Of a stretch of 64,000 bases of DNA, positions 42,023 through 50,972 are shown one piece after another (position 1 is the stretch's first letter; each line of letters begins with the position of its first letter). The translations under genes and the position numbers were made by a program. The DNA comes from Bacillus thuringiensis (lineage in GTDB: Bacteria > Bacillota > Bacilli > Bacillales > Bacillaceae_G): positions 21,610 through 85,609 of the forward strand of contig NZ_JACYOF010000015.1 of assembly GCF_014932895.1 (NCBI RefSeq). Direction: 5' to 3'. Under the pieces are notes generated by a model. The model was not told where the DNA came from and did no database searches. It was given only the letters and a program-made list of their open reading frames with translations.

Positions 42023-42340
42023 TTATGTTTTTATAGAGTAATTGAGCAGGTCCTTTTTAAAAATAGACATCCTAAGATGCCTTCCACAATTTGAATTACT
42101 GCATTTGACAGTTGGGTTAAATGGAATTCTAGATGCTGCAAAACGGGTGTCATTACCAGCTAAACTAGATATAGCAATTACTTCAACTATATCCCCAGCG
42201 TTTAATCATAAGATATCAACTGTTTCCACAATATGATCTCTTGTAATGCCTATTACATTTACTGCGCCATGGCGTTCCTTATCAGGTTCCATAGACACAC
42301 CGGTTACTGAAATAGATACATTTATTTGATAAGGAGTGGT
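42023..42340 (-). pseudogene. Relic of an exosporium-type beta domain
   Basis: The minus strand reads VSISVTGVSMEPDKERHGAV, NVIGITRDHIVETVDI, stop (42206-42208), LNAGDIVEVIAISSLAGNDT, RFAASRIPFNPTVKCSNSN. LNAGDIVEVIAIS matches the last strands of the C1q/TNF-like domains of exosporium proteins. It has no start and an in-frame nonsense codon. It is probably decayed. Confidence 0.4.
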
Positions 42341-42349
42341 CCGTATCTA

Positions 42350-42545
42350 GCTATGGCGCTATGCATTTATGAAATCCTATGCAAAATAATGTCCCTCTCA
42401 AACCTTGTACGTATGTTATCCATAACTTTTATTAACTTCATTTCTTATTTTCGCTGTATGACATTATCAAAAAGAGAAATTTTCTCCTTTCCTGCCTGAA
42501 TTAAATTTACTAGATAAATAGTTATGCTAAGAAGAGGCTGCCGGT
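42350..42545 (-). pseudogene. uvrX C-terminal relic
   Basis: TATGGCGCTATGC, TGACATTATCAAAAAGAGAA and neighbouring words match, in order, the 3' part of the Y-family polymerase gene at 55500-55710, at about 75% by eye and with disrupted frame. Confidence 0.55.
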
Positions 42546-42718
42546 ATATTATAGGTGTGAACAAATAAAAAACGTCTCTTATTTTGGGTGTTATCCATTA
42601 TTATCAATCCTCCCGTATAGTAACTTATCCCATTTTATCTCCATTTTAAACTAGACAAGTACCTAACTAACTTTGTTTACCATATATTGCTTTCAAATAA
42701 AGGATTATAGGAGGAATT

Positions 42719-43432
42719 ATGATGTTAATTCATCCATATGATTTATATAAAATTCAATATAGTCAATTTAGTAAATACTCTCCACAATATTTATCTAGAT
42801 TCCCCCCTTTGTATTCATTATATTATCCAGGGTATCATTTTAATTATTATGGTAAGGGGGATTATGGAGGATGGAATAATGAATACACTGGAACGTCAAT
42901 ATACGATATTCATAATTCTGAATCGGAGCAAATGAATTGGATGAGCGATGCAGTTCATCAAGTAGGACATGTAGGACAGCACGTGTGTATAGGTCATACT
43001 GGATACCTGACAAATAAGTATGACTTAGAGCTTAAAATCGAAGATGGTGGTTGGGTTACAGCTTGGTCTGATGATATTGCAGAAAAAGATGTATTACAGG
43101 GAGTAGTAGCTGCAAGGGTATCTGTATTTAGCGCTAATCCAACTGCTTTTTTGTACTGGATAAATGAATTAGTAAATCGTACTATTTCATCATTAAAAAC
43201 TGATGCACAACAAAAGTTCACAGTTGAGATGAGGAGAGTAGCTAATGAAATAGCTGCAGATGTTATTAGACGAGCAATTCAAGAGAAAAGTCCATTAGAG
43301 ACCTTTAAACAATTTGATACATTTGATTTTAAAGCAGGGGTAATAAGATATTCTGGTAGAAATATGGTTTGTGGAAATACAGTATCTACTACTTGGGGAA
43401 TGAAGCCTTATATTGCACTTAGGGTGCGATAA
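42719..43432 (+). CDS. Hypothetical protein with Tyr-rich N-terminus, 237 residues
   Basis: It starts at ATG 42719 or the next ATG 42722, both after AGGAGGAATT. The first 55 residues are rich in Tyr, Ser and Pro (YSQFSKYSPQYLSRFPPLYS LYYPGYHFNYYG). The rest is a normal globular sequence with HNSESEQMNWMSDAVHQVGH VGQHVCIGHTG, a helical part with DAQQKFTVEMRRVANEIAAD VIRRAIQEK, and a strand-rich end. I do not recognise the family. The upstream CATATATTG is close to a sigma-K box. A strong terminator follows. Confidence 0.6.
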   Translation: MMLIHPYDLYKIQYSQFSKYSPQYLSRFPPLYSLYYPGYHFNYYGKGDYGGWNNEYTGTSIYDIHNSESEQMNWMSDAVHQVGHVGQHVCIGHTGYLTNKYDLELKIEDGGWVTAWSDDIAEKDVLQGVVAARVSVFSANPTAFLYWINELVNRTISSLKTDAQQKFTVEMRRVANEIAADVIRRAIQEKSPLETFKQFDTFDFKAGVIRYSGRNMVCGNTVSTTWGMKPYIALRVR

Positions 43433-43559
43433 ATTTACAAACCTGAAGATAAACAAAGGGGAGAATAGATTCTAACAGTGGAAGCAATGAATGTGTGTGT
43501 TTCTATCACTTAAGAATGAAGGAAAATCCCCGTCTCTATCTTAAGAGAAGTGTTTTCTC

Positions 43560-43596
43560 AGGCTGTGGAAAAAGTCTTCTCCACAGCCTATTTTTG
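43560..43596 (+). terminator. Terminator after the Tyr-rich protein gene
   Basis: AGGCTGTGGA AAAAGTCTTC TCCACAGCCT followed by ATTTTTG. Confidence 0.85.
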
Positions 43597-43688
43597 TGTC
43601 TGAACAAATACATAATGTATTGCTAGCAACTTTAGATGATGAGTTTGCCACAGTTTCAAAAACTGAAAAATTGATTAAAGGGTTGTAG

Positions 43689-43907
43689 TTAGCTAAAACA
43701 ATACAATCCGCAGTACTTTATAATTTCCATGTCAATTCCAGTTTCTTCTTTCGTCTCTCGAATAGCACCTGTTGGAATTGATTCCCCCTCCCTCACTTGA
43801 TCACCAGGAATTTCCCAGCCTCACCTCGGACTTTTCAAAAGTAAAATTTCGTTTTTATCATTTAACACGACTGTTGAGGCGCATACAATGTGTTTTGGAT
43901 ACGGCAT
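43689..43907 (-). pseudogene. Nudix hydrolase, broken by a nonsense codon
   Basis: ATG 43907 follows AGGGGATCC. The frame reads MPYPKHIVCASTVVLNDKNE, ILLLKSPR, stop TGA, GWEIPGDQVREGESIPTGAI, RETKEETGIDMEIIKYC. The Nudix box GX5EX7REUXEEXGU is recognisable (REGESIPTGAIRETKEETGI). The TGA after SPR is probably a CGA-to-TGA change, and the 3' half of the gene is missing. Confidence 0.75.
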
Positions 43908-44380
43908 ACAGGGATCCCCTTTAAGAAATTTCCTAACATTCTACGTACAATAGATAAGTAATATATATTAAGAGCTAATAAGTGTTTTCTGTTTCCCTTC
44001 TGTTCTAATATGAAGTAAAAAACTCCAAATATACAATAAAAGTTGAGTTTGCAGTTTTTTACTTCACTTATTTGAATAAGAGAAATTCATCATACCTGAA
44101 AATTACCTAAAATTAAAAAAGCCCACCCTAAGGTGAACTTTTTATGTAGGGCGGGAAGACATCGGTCTTCCCTTCGGGTTGCCCCGATGGAAAGGTCGTT
44201 TTGTTTCCAAAACTGTTTTTCCTAATTACATAGTATGCAAAAATTTCAGTTTAGTTCCTTATTAAATAATTTTTTTGGTTTTATTTTTTTGTTGAAAACT
44301 TGCGTTTTGGCTAGAGTGCTGGCTTATCATGTGGGAGCGAAACACCTTATAGCGCTATGTTACTTTTAGTTTGGATCTAT
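43908..44380. other. Intergenic region without recognised gene
   Basis: It contains a short hairpin CACCCTAAGGTG (44126) and a GC-rich stretch at 44150-44200 with GGGAAGACATCGGTCTTCCC, a ten-base inverted repeat. Nothing else is recognised. Confidence 0.5.
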
Positions 44381-44500
44381 TTTTATCATTTTGCCAAGAA
44401 GGCTCTTTCCTCAAGGAACGCGAAGTGAGTAGGAGGGAGATGAATTGGCTTCGGACAAGGGATGGCAGGAAGCCATCTTAATTGTTTGACATATATAAGT
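44381..44500 (+). mobile_element. Left-end element, copy E
   Basis: Close to the copy at 32916 (TTTTTATCATTTTGCCAAGA, AGGCTCTTTCCTCAAGGAAC, GGCTTCGGACAAGGGATGGC). Here it abuts the 3' end of the minus-strand tyrosine recombinase gene. Confidence 0.5.
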
Positions 44501-44529
44501 GTTACTAAGGTTCCATAGGAGTGTACAAA

Positions 44530-45516
44530 TTATATATTAAGTGATGGGTGTGATTCTGTATTTTCTATGAATCGTTTATAGTAATCGTAATATCTTTTTA
44601 AGGATAAGTTAGACTTAAACCCTATTTGCTGCATGATTTGTTCAGATGTAGTATTCCCTTGAATATTCCTTAAAATAAAGGTGTTCCGAAAATGTTGAGC
44701 AGAAATCCCCTTTCGGAGATTAGCACGTTTCACTTCTAAACGAATCATTTTTTGTATTGAGATTTCAGTTAGAAATTTTGGTGCATCATCATCATAACTC
44801 CAATGATATGTCCCGCGTGTAAAATCAAAAGCAATAAATAGTGGGTCATTGCTGTGATATTTAGGGCGTACAGGTTCAGGGATAGTTTTATAATAATTGT
44901 ATAGGTGTAATTTATCTTCTTCCATCAAATGAATGGTTCTATTTACTTTTGAGTCTTCAGGAATCGATAAAGTGTTATTTTCGAAATGAACATGTGTCAT
45001 TCGTAAAGAAACGAGTTCTTTTAAAGATAATCCATAATCCAGGAGCAGTGTAACGATAGAAACGTTCCGCTCTAAGATTATTGGGCGTGTTGATCGTTGT
45101 TTTTCTGTAAGGCCTTCTAATGAAGAAATGACTTCTTTTAAGCGTTTCTCTTCCTGGAAAGAAACGAAATCCTCCTTACGTAATGCCCGATCAGGTGGAT
45201 CTATTTGAATAGCTCCTTCAATAGGGGTTGGTAAATCTAAGTATTCGTACACCCTATTTAAAACAATGTATATGCGGTGTATAGTTTTGTCGGAGTACTT
45301 ACGATCATTTTTTAAATAAGTAAAAAAAGCTTCGAAATCTTTTTTGTGTAGTGATTCCCAAACATTATTCTCGTTAAACTTTTTTGATAGATGCAGCCAT
45401 TGAATAAAACTTTCTACATCATATATATAGCGTTTAATTGTTGAAGGTTTTCTTCCCTTATTTAATAAATAAGAAGAGAAGCCTTCTATTGTATTTGGGG
45501 TTTCTTTTGTAGTCAT
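44530..45516 (-). CDS. Divergent tyrosine-recombinase-like protein
   Basis: A 328-residue protein. ATG 45516 lies 10 bases after the resolvase stop, behind a GGAGTG site. It has the core-binding domain (LNKGRKPSTIKRYIYDVESF IQWL) and a catalytic-like domain, but the usual catalytic residues are unusual: GLR reads GLSLKELVSLRM, HxxR reads AQHFRNTFILR (the His is Gln), the second His is Phe (QQIGFKSNLSLKRYYDYY), while Arg and Tyr remain. It may be a transposon-associated recombinase with altered chemistry or a DNA-binding partner of the resolvase with which it forms an operon. Confidence 0.7.
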   Translation of the reverse strand: MTTKETPNTIEGFSSYLLNKGRKPSTIKRYIYDVESFIQWLHLSKKFNENNVWESLHKKDFEAFFTYLKNDRKYSDKTIHRIYIVLNRVYEYLDLPTPIEGAIQIDPPDRALRKEDFVSFQEEKRLKEVISSLEGLTEKQRSTRPIILERNVSIVTLLLDYGLSLKELVSLRMTHVHFENNTLSIPEDSKVNRTIHLMEEDKLHLYNYYKTIPEPVRPKYHSNDPLFIAFDFTRGTYHWSYDDDAPKFLTEISIQKMIRLEVKRANLRKGISAQHFRNTFILRNIQGNTTSEQIMQQIGFKSNLSLKRYYDYYKRFIENTESHPSLNI

Positions 45517-45526
45517 GCTTTATTTT

Positions 45527-46132
45527 TCACTCCTTACCCTCATACCTTTTGACTACTCTGTAAAATGTAGGACTTGTCATATTGCACTTCTTCATAGCAT
45601 ATAGCGCTGTGATCTTTCCATGTTTCCAATCGTTATATGCATCGATAAATTCCCGAGTTATTTCAGTTTTGGGTCTTCCCAAATGTTTTCCTTTTTTCTT
45701 TGCAGATTCAATACCTTCACGTTGGCGAGTTTTTATTTTTGTTCGTTCTTCTTCAGCAAGCCAGGACAAGATTTGGAGTACCAAATCAGTAATAAGATTT
45801 CCTAAACTATCTTTATATTGAGTTGTATCTAGAAGTGGCATATCTAATACGACAATATGGGCTTGTATATTTTGTGTAATATCTTTCCACTCTTGGAGGA
45901 TAGATTCTTTATTTCTGCCGAAACGATCTAAGGAATGAATATATAAAATATCATCTTTTCTTAACATGCGTTTTACGAGTTGATATTGATCACGGTTAAA
46001 ATCTTTTCCGCTTTGTTTGTCGATAAAAATATCTCGTTCGTCAGTGATGAGTTGTTTCATTGCTTCAAGCTGCCGATCTTCATTTTGATCTCTACTGCTA
46101 ACCCTTATATACCCAAATTTTCTTGTATTCAA
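45527..46132 (-). CDS. Serine recombinase (resolvase/invertase family)
   Basis: About 201 residues from TTG 46132, which follows AAGGGAGGTCTATTTATT. The catalytic serine is in FGYIRVSSRDQNEDRQ, with DILYIHSLDRFGRNKESILQ and the helix E EERTKIKTRQREGIESAKKK GKHLGRPK, then a C-terminal HTH (MKKCNMTSPTFYRVVKR). It is a small resolvase. Repeats ACTTCAAAA/TTTTGAAGT upstream look like its res site. Together with the divergent tyrosine recombinase it forms a two-recombinase operon, as in some Tn3-family transposons, but no transposase is present here. Confidence 0.85.
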   Translation of the reverse strand: MNTRKFGYIRVSSRDQNEDRQLEAMKQLITDERDIFIDKQSGKDFNRDQYQLVKRMLRKDDILYIHSLDRFGRNKESILQEWKDITQNIQAHIVVLDMPLLDTTQYKDSLGNLITDLVLQILSWLAEEERTKIKTRQREGIESAKKKGKHLGRPKTEITREFIDAYNDWKHGKITALYAMKKCNMTSPTFYRVVKRYEGKE

Positions 46133-46146
46133 AATAAATAGACCTC

Positions 46147-46250
46147 CCTTCAAAAGTGTTTCTAATGAAATTATAACAAAAAACACTTCAAAAGGTATCT
46201 TTAATTATTTAGTACTTCAAAAATTAGTTTTTAAACCTTTTGAAGTGCTG
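46147..46250. promoter_or_regulatory. Putative res site / operator of the resolvase
   Basis: Four copies of ACTTCAAAA or its inverse lie upstream of the resolvase. The best pair is CACTTCAAAAGGT (46184-46196) and ACCTTTTGAAGTG (46235-46247), a perfect 13-base inverted repeat. Another inverse copy sits at 46149 and a direct one at 46213. Confidence 0.6.
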
Positions 46251-46730
46251 GAATCAGTAGGGTTTACGTTGTTAAAAAAGGTGTACCTTTTGGTATGGTT
46301 ATTTTCCAGTATAGATTTTTTGTGCATTCTGTCTTTTTTTGAAATGATAAAAATATTCTTCTTTTAACGCAAAATTCTAACAATCCATATTTTTGAAATG
46401 TATTATACTTTTAAGTGAATACAAATTAAAGGAGTGAGAAAAGTGTTTGGTAGTAAAAACGAGGATATTCAAGACATCTTATAAATGAGAATAGAAAACA
46501 TAAAATGTATTTAATCAGAATTGAAAAGTTAGAAAGGAAAATAATGGAGTTGTGGAGATGGATAAAAATAGCTATTAAATCGGATTAAATAATCAATAAG
46601 GAAATTCATTTAAATAAAGAAGTTTTGAAGAAACATGTCGTTGATCGCTAGTCTCTTTCTTCGGAATTTTACTTTTTATAATAATTAATGTATATGATAT
46701 AACTATATTAGGCGAAAAAAGGAGGAAAAT
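46251..46730. other. Intergenic region without recognised gene
   Basis: AT-rich. A GTG at 46443 with a good ribosome binding site (AAAGGAGTGAGAAAA) opens only 13 codons, and the following DNA could be a decayed small gene (RIEKLERKIMELWRWIKIAI). Confidence 0.4.
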
Positions 46731-47210
46731 ATGGGGAAAATTTATACTTTACTTATCTTAATTACATTTATTTTATTAGGGTGTCAAAGTGAAACGAATT
46801 TAAAAAGTACATCATTAGATTCAATTAGTATAAATAATATAAGAATTTATGATAACATTAATGATTTAGATTTAAGTAAATATGTTAAGAGTGATAGATT
46901 TTCATATGGGAAAAAAAAATATCAATTTGAAAATATGGTATTAGATGTTAATGACAAACAATTGGTAAATTATTTGTTTGGATTTTTTAGTGAAAATGAA
47001 ATAATAATAAATGAGAAATCTGGATTGAAAGACATTAATAGTGTTACTAAATTACTTGGTAATAACTTCAAAGAGTCATGGGAAGATCGAGAGCAACGAC
47101 TTAAGTATCACAGTTATTATGACAAAAATAGAAAGATAATCTTAAAGATAATATACAGTGATGTATCAAAAGAATTAGTTTGGTTGGAAATTAGTTCAAC
47201 TAAATCTTAA
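46731..47210 (+). CDS. Small lipoprotein
   Basis: A 159-residue protein; ATG 46731 follows AAAAGGAGGAAAAT. The signal peptide ends in a lipobox, LITFILLGCQSETN, so it is anchored at Cys18 on the outer face of the membrane. The mature part is a small alpha/beta domain (IRIYDNINDLDLSKYVKSDR, YQFENMVLDVNDKQLVNYLF). The family is not recognised. It converges on the Cys-rich precursor operon and shares a terminator with it, so it could be the partner (for example protective) of that system, which is inference. Confidence 0.65.
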   Translation: MGKIYTLLILITFILLGCQSETNLKSTSLDSISINNIRIYDNINDLDLSKYVKSDRFSYGKKKYQFENMVLDVNDKQLVNYLFGFFSENEIIINEKSGLKDINSVTKLLGNNFKESWEDREQRLKYHSYYDKNRKIILKIIYSDVSKELVWLEISSTKS

Positions 47211-47250
47211 ATTAAAAAAACCTCATAAAAAAATATGAGGTTTTTTTAAT
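47211..47250. terminator. Bidirectional terminator
   Basis: AAAAAAACCTCATA AAAAAA TATGAGGTTTTTTT between two convergent genes. Confidence 0.85.
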
Positions 47251-48045
47251 TTAAGATTTAATATTATAAGTAGATCTAATTTTATTTAGTATGTTTGTTT
47301 TAACAGTTTGATAGTTGTTTGAAAAATACATGTCATAAAATACTTCTGGATTCTCTTTGAATTGAACAACTTTTGACACATAAATTATAGTCATACCCTT
47401 TTCATCCATTTGGTGAGAAACTTTCCCGATATTAGAAGTATCAATTTTTTCAATATGTGAATCATGATCATTTTGTTGTTTATCATCATGTTCGTTTAAA
47501 AAATCTAGATCTATTGTATAGGATTTATCAAACTTAATTTTATTTTCTTTTTCAACAGTTTCAGCACTTTTTCCTGATTGCAGATCGTTTTGTATTTTTG
47601 TAGCTAGGTTATGATCGACTGTTTGATAAATCATTAGCTGATATAATTCTGGTGAATCCATTTTATATTTAGTTCGGTAGTATTTGTTTATAGTATCAGC
47701 ATTTTTGGTTTTATTAAATAACTGGTATAAATAGTAATTTTGTGTTTCAGCAGCATTGTTACTCATTTCTGGAAACTTTGCTTTTAAGTCTTTTAAATCT
47801 TTTTGGTTAGGTGCTGAAATGTTTTTTTTCTCAGCTTCTTTTTTTATTAAATATGAATTGGTTTGAGTATTTAACTCATTAACTTTATATTTTTTTTCTA
47901 AAGCATTTAACAATTCCTTTCTGTTAAGAACAGATTCATTGTCTATTGTTAATACAGGTTTAAAAAGTTTTATAATTGATATAAAATTAAAACATAAACT
48001 AATGACTAATACACCAATTAATATTGGAGTAATATATTTTTTCAT
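47251..48045 (-). CDS. PrsA/SurA-like membrane-anchored foldase-type protein
   Basis: A 264-residue protein; ATG 48045 follows AAAAAAGAGGAATTACT. An N-terminal membrane anchor (ITPILIGVLVISLCFNFISI) is followed by NRKELLNALEKKYKVNELNT and long helices, then IDTSNIGKVSHQMDEKGMTI IYVSKVV, resembling the end of a parvulin module. The helix pattern and the length fit the SurA_N/PrsA group of peptidyl-prolyl isomerase-like foldases, but a complete parvulin core is not evident. It is 15 bases downstream of the Cys-rich precursor gene, so it probably assists folding or processing of that secreted protein outside the membrane. Confidence 0.55.
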   Translation of the reverse strand: MKKYITPILIGVLVISLCFNFISIIKLFKPVLTIDNESVLNRKELLNALEKKYKVNELNTQTNSYLIKKEAEKKNISAPNQKDLKDLKAKFPEMSNNAAETQNYYLYQLFNKTKNADTINKYYRTKYKMDSPELYQLMIYQTVDHNLATKIQNDLQSGKSAETVEKENKIKFDKSYTIDLDFLNEHDDKQQNDHDSHIEKIDTSNIGKVSHQMDEKGMTIIYVSKVVQFKENPEVFYDMYFSNNYQTVKTNILNKIRSTYNIKS

Positions 48046-48060
48046 AGTAATTCCTCTTTT

Positions 48061-48870
48061 TTAGTGGTTATGATATCTGTTGTAGTGACCAATCATAGTT
48101 GAACACTTAGCTTGTTTAGTTGCAGGTGCAGCTGCACAGTATGGATTAGAACCATAATCAGCTAAGCAATTTGTACTTCTTCCTAAAGCATAGTCGCAAT
48201 CACTTCCAGCAAAATTCGCCCATGCTTGAGGATAATGATTTGGATAGTATTTACGATTACCACCAGGTCCGTTAAAGCGGTTACAATGTAGTCTTTTTCC
48301 GTAAACCCCTGATTCTCCTACACTCCAATAAGGATCAGTAGAAGAAGCTCTTGTATTAATATTTTTTGGTGCTTCATTATATAAATCCTTTTCTGAGTCA
48401 CTTAACATTTGTGAAATATCTAAATCTTTAACAATAGTTACTTCTTTTTTTGAAAGATCAACTACTTGTTCTAAATTTTCGTCTACACCATCTACAGATA
48501 TATTTACTACTTCTTTATCTGTATCGTTATCGTGATTTAATTTTACTGTACCATTTGCGTCTGTTTTTATAGATTCATTACTATTTTCTAATGATACTTC
48601 AACATTTTCATAAGGTACAAAGCGCTCAAAAATCTCTTCTTCTTGGTTATACTTCCAACCATTTACAGAAGTTGATTCTATTGTTTTTTGTTTTTCATTT
48701 TCAGAGATTAAACTCCAATCTACTTTATAAGTTTGTCTAAATAATACAGTAATATCTGTAGAATCCGTAGAATCTACTTTTTCTGCATGTGAAATATTAC
48801 CTGGAATTAATGATAAAAACATTACCGATAATGCTGCCGAAATAAGAAACTGTTTTCTTCTTTTTTTCAT
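48061..48870 (-). CDS. Secreted precursor with Cys-rich C-terminal domain
   Basis: A 269-residue protein; ATG 48870 follows TATTAGGAGGGATAGCTG. It has a clear signal peptide (MKKRRKQFLISAALSVMFLS, cleavage likely after SHA at 29). A middle acidic domain follows (VFVPYEN-like strands, VEVSLENSNESIKTDANGTV KLNHD). The last 80 residues are different in kind: basic, aromatic, with five cysteines (196, 225, 235, 245, 256) and Asn/Gly/Tyr-rich loops (GVYGKRLHCNRFNGPGGN, YYPNHYPQAWANFAGSDCDY). The junction INTRASSTDPYW (about 172-183) could be a processing site. The layout, leader plus pro-domain plus Cys-rich tail, with a foldase-like gene behind, suggests a secreted peptide such as a bacteriocin. 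No family is recognised. Confidence 0.6.
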   Translation of the reverse strand: MKKRRKQFLISAALSVMFLSLIPGNISHAEKVDSTDSTDITVLFRQTYKVDWSLISENEKQKTIESTSVNGWKYNQEEEIFERFVPYENVEVSLENSNESIKTDANGTVKLNHDNDTDKEVVNISVDGVDENLEQVVDLSKKEVTIVKDLDISQMLSDSEKDLYNEAPKNINTRASSTDPYWSVGESGVYGKRLHCNRFNGPGGNRKYYPNHYPQAWANFAGSDCDYALGRSTNCLADYGSNPYCAAAPATKQAKCSTMIGHYNRYHNH

Positions 48871-50051
48871 CAGCTATCCCTCCTAATATATAGATATTAT
48901 TTACAATATTTATAATAATATGGAGAAAGATGGATGTGGTAAATGTTTTTTCCCTTTTACTGTAAAAATAAGCGTGTAAAAGTTTGTAATTTTATGTTAT
49001 AATAAGGAAATTTTTAAATATTAAATTGATGCTGATTTGGTGCGACGTGAATACTAGTACTAATACTGGAGAGAGAAAATAATAAATGTGAAAAGGGTTG
49101 CTTTCAAACAGAAGAGTAATGAATTCAGAAAAGAGAAAAGAATGTTGCCAAGATTGCGATTTTAAGGCGAATATCTTTTCTTTTATGTATAATCTCTTGT
49201 TAAATGTCTTTATTTGCACTTTGTAATGGTCTGATATAAGAAGTCTCCTCCTTGGTTTCAGGTTTTTGTTCAAGTTCAATATGCATACTTGCTTCACTCA
49301 TTCGACTTCATCTCATTTCTATAAAATATTCTATCTTTAATATTAAACACTTCATTATTGTTTCTGCTATATTTAAAAGGCTTTTTTCTAATACAATAAG
49401 AAACGCAAAAAGAACTTGTATGAATCCCTACAAGTTCTTTTTTAGATAATGTAAAAAGGTGAAACAAACTATCTCATAATTTGAATCAGAGAAAACACTC
49501 TAACTACGGGTTGATTTCATTATATACCAAATCTTAACATCTTGAGTTTTTAAAGTTTGAAAATTATGTTAATTAAGAAGGGTAAAATAAAAATACTACT
49601 CATTATTCCTAAAAATTCTAATTGTTTATTTTGAACAAAACACTTTAAATTAATATCTGTATCATAATAAATTAGTGAATATATGAGGATAGGTAAATAG
49701 AGAAGAATGTAGGATTCTTACTGAAAGATATATATCTATATTTAAAAATAATATAGACGTTTGGAATGTACATATAGTTATATGTAACTATTAACCATAA
49801 GGATATCCATCCTCATCGTCTTCATCTTTTCTTTTTAAAGATTTTCAAATATAAACTAATGTGTAATTTTTATATAACAAAGAATAAAGTACCTACTTTC
49901 ATAGGTACTTTATTCTTTGTGATTAATTGTGTATCTTGTCGCAATTGCGATTGCCTCTAAAAGTGATATGCCAACTATTATCTGCCTTATTTACGGATGT
50001 GGTGGATTAAGTTCCCTCTCAAAGACTATAAAAGTTTTTTGAAACAATGAT
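48871..50051. other. Long intergenic region, mostly non-coding
   Basis: It holds terminators at 49407-49444 (AAAGAACTTGTA / TACAAGTTCTTTTTT) and 49877-49920 (two perfect 19-base arms, ACAAAGAATAAAGTACCTA). A 33-codon minus-strand frame at 49200-49301 (MSEASMHIELEQKPETKEET) has only a weak ribosome site and may be a relic. Confidence 0.45.
49877..49920. terminator. Long perfect hairpin terminator
   Basis: Two 19-base arms, exactly complementary, with loop CTTTCA; ends in TTCTTTGTG. It probably ends transcription of the racemase operon, which reads toward it from the right. Confidence 0.8.
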
Positions 50052-50882
50052 TTAAATAGATATAGTACTTTCTAAATTAACAAGATGTGCATCTATTTTT
50101 GTTTGCAACCATTTTTCTGCAATTTCATTAAATTTTTCAACAGATCCTGTTACATAAAAATTATCTTTTTTACTAGTGCCTAAGGATAATAAATTGTTAT
50201 GTTCAAGAATAGCACTTAATTCTCTTGCTGTTTCTTCAGAAGAACTTATAATTGAAACATTATCTTCAAGTATTTCTTGTATATATTCGGTAAGGTGAGG
50301 ATAATGTGTACACCCTAGAACTAAAGTATCGATGTTTGTATTTAGTATTGGTTGTAATGCATTTCTAACTTCTGTTTTTAGTAGACTCTTATTATTTAGC
50401 TCCTTCTCTACTAATGGTGCTAATGTAGGACATGCTAAACTTAAAACTTTTATATTAGGGTTTAACTCGCACATTTTATGTTTATAAGCATTAGAATTGA
50501 TAGTTACATTAGTTCCTATGATTCCTATATTATTATTTTTGGTATTTTTTATTGCTGCCCTAGCTCCAGCATTTATTACTCCTATTATTGGTATATCAAT
50601 TTCATGCTGAATATGAGGTAAAACCACCGATGTTGCAGTATTACATGCTATTACTATAGCTTTTAATGGAAATTGTTTTAAGAAATTAATCATTTCTAAT
50701 GTGAATTTATATACTTCATCAGTTGTTCTAGATCCATAAGGGCATCGTTTAGTGTCGCCAAAATAATAAATAGATTCTTTTGGTAACTGTCGCATTATTT
50801 CCTTTGCTACAGTTAATCCTCCAACTCCAGAATCTAATACACCAATTGCTTTTTCATGTCTAACAGAATTCACTAATCCCAT
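50052..50882 (-). CDS. racE: Glutamate racemase
   Basis: A 276-residue protein of the aspartate/glutamate racemase family. The two catalytic cysteines are Cys80 (VIACNTATS) and Cys191 (LGCTHYPHL), with the N-terminal VLDSGVGGLTVAKEI and the YGDT-like YFGDTKRCPYG. It converts L- to D-glutamate for peptidoglycan or for D-Glu-containing products. A chromosomal copy is expected, so this extra copy beside oxidative enzymes could supply D-glutamate to a dedicated pathway, or act as a decoy-resistant copy. It reads in the same direction as the nitroreductase gene 90 bases upstream. Confidence 0.85.
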   Translation of the reverse strand: MGLVNSVRHEKAIGVLDSGVGGLTVAKEIMRQLPKESIYYFGDTKRCPYGSRTTDEVYKFTLEMINFLKQFPLKAIVIACNTATSVVLPHIQHEIDIPIIGVINAGARAAIKNTKNNNIGIIGTNVTINSNAYKHKMCELNPNIKVLSLACPTLAPLVEKELNNKSLLKTEVRNALQPILNTNIDTLVLGCTHYPHLTEYIQEILEDNVSIISSSEETARELSAILEHNNLLSLGTSKKDNFYVTGSVEKFNEIAEKWLQTKIDAHLVNLESTISI

Positions 50883-50972
50883 CTTCTTTCGTTAAAATTT
50901 AAGCATTTCAAACATAATTATTATAAGGAAATATATAGATAAATATCAAGGATGGGACTTAAATATCTCTTA

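Noticed and set aside
48992-49297. 101-codon minus-strand frame upstream of the Cys-rich operon
   Set aside because: No ribosome binding site; overlaps the small MSEASMHIEL frame in another phase; composition looks random.
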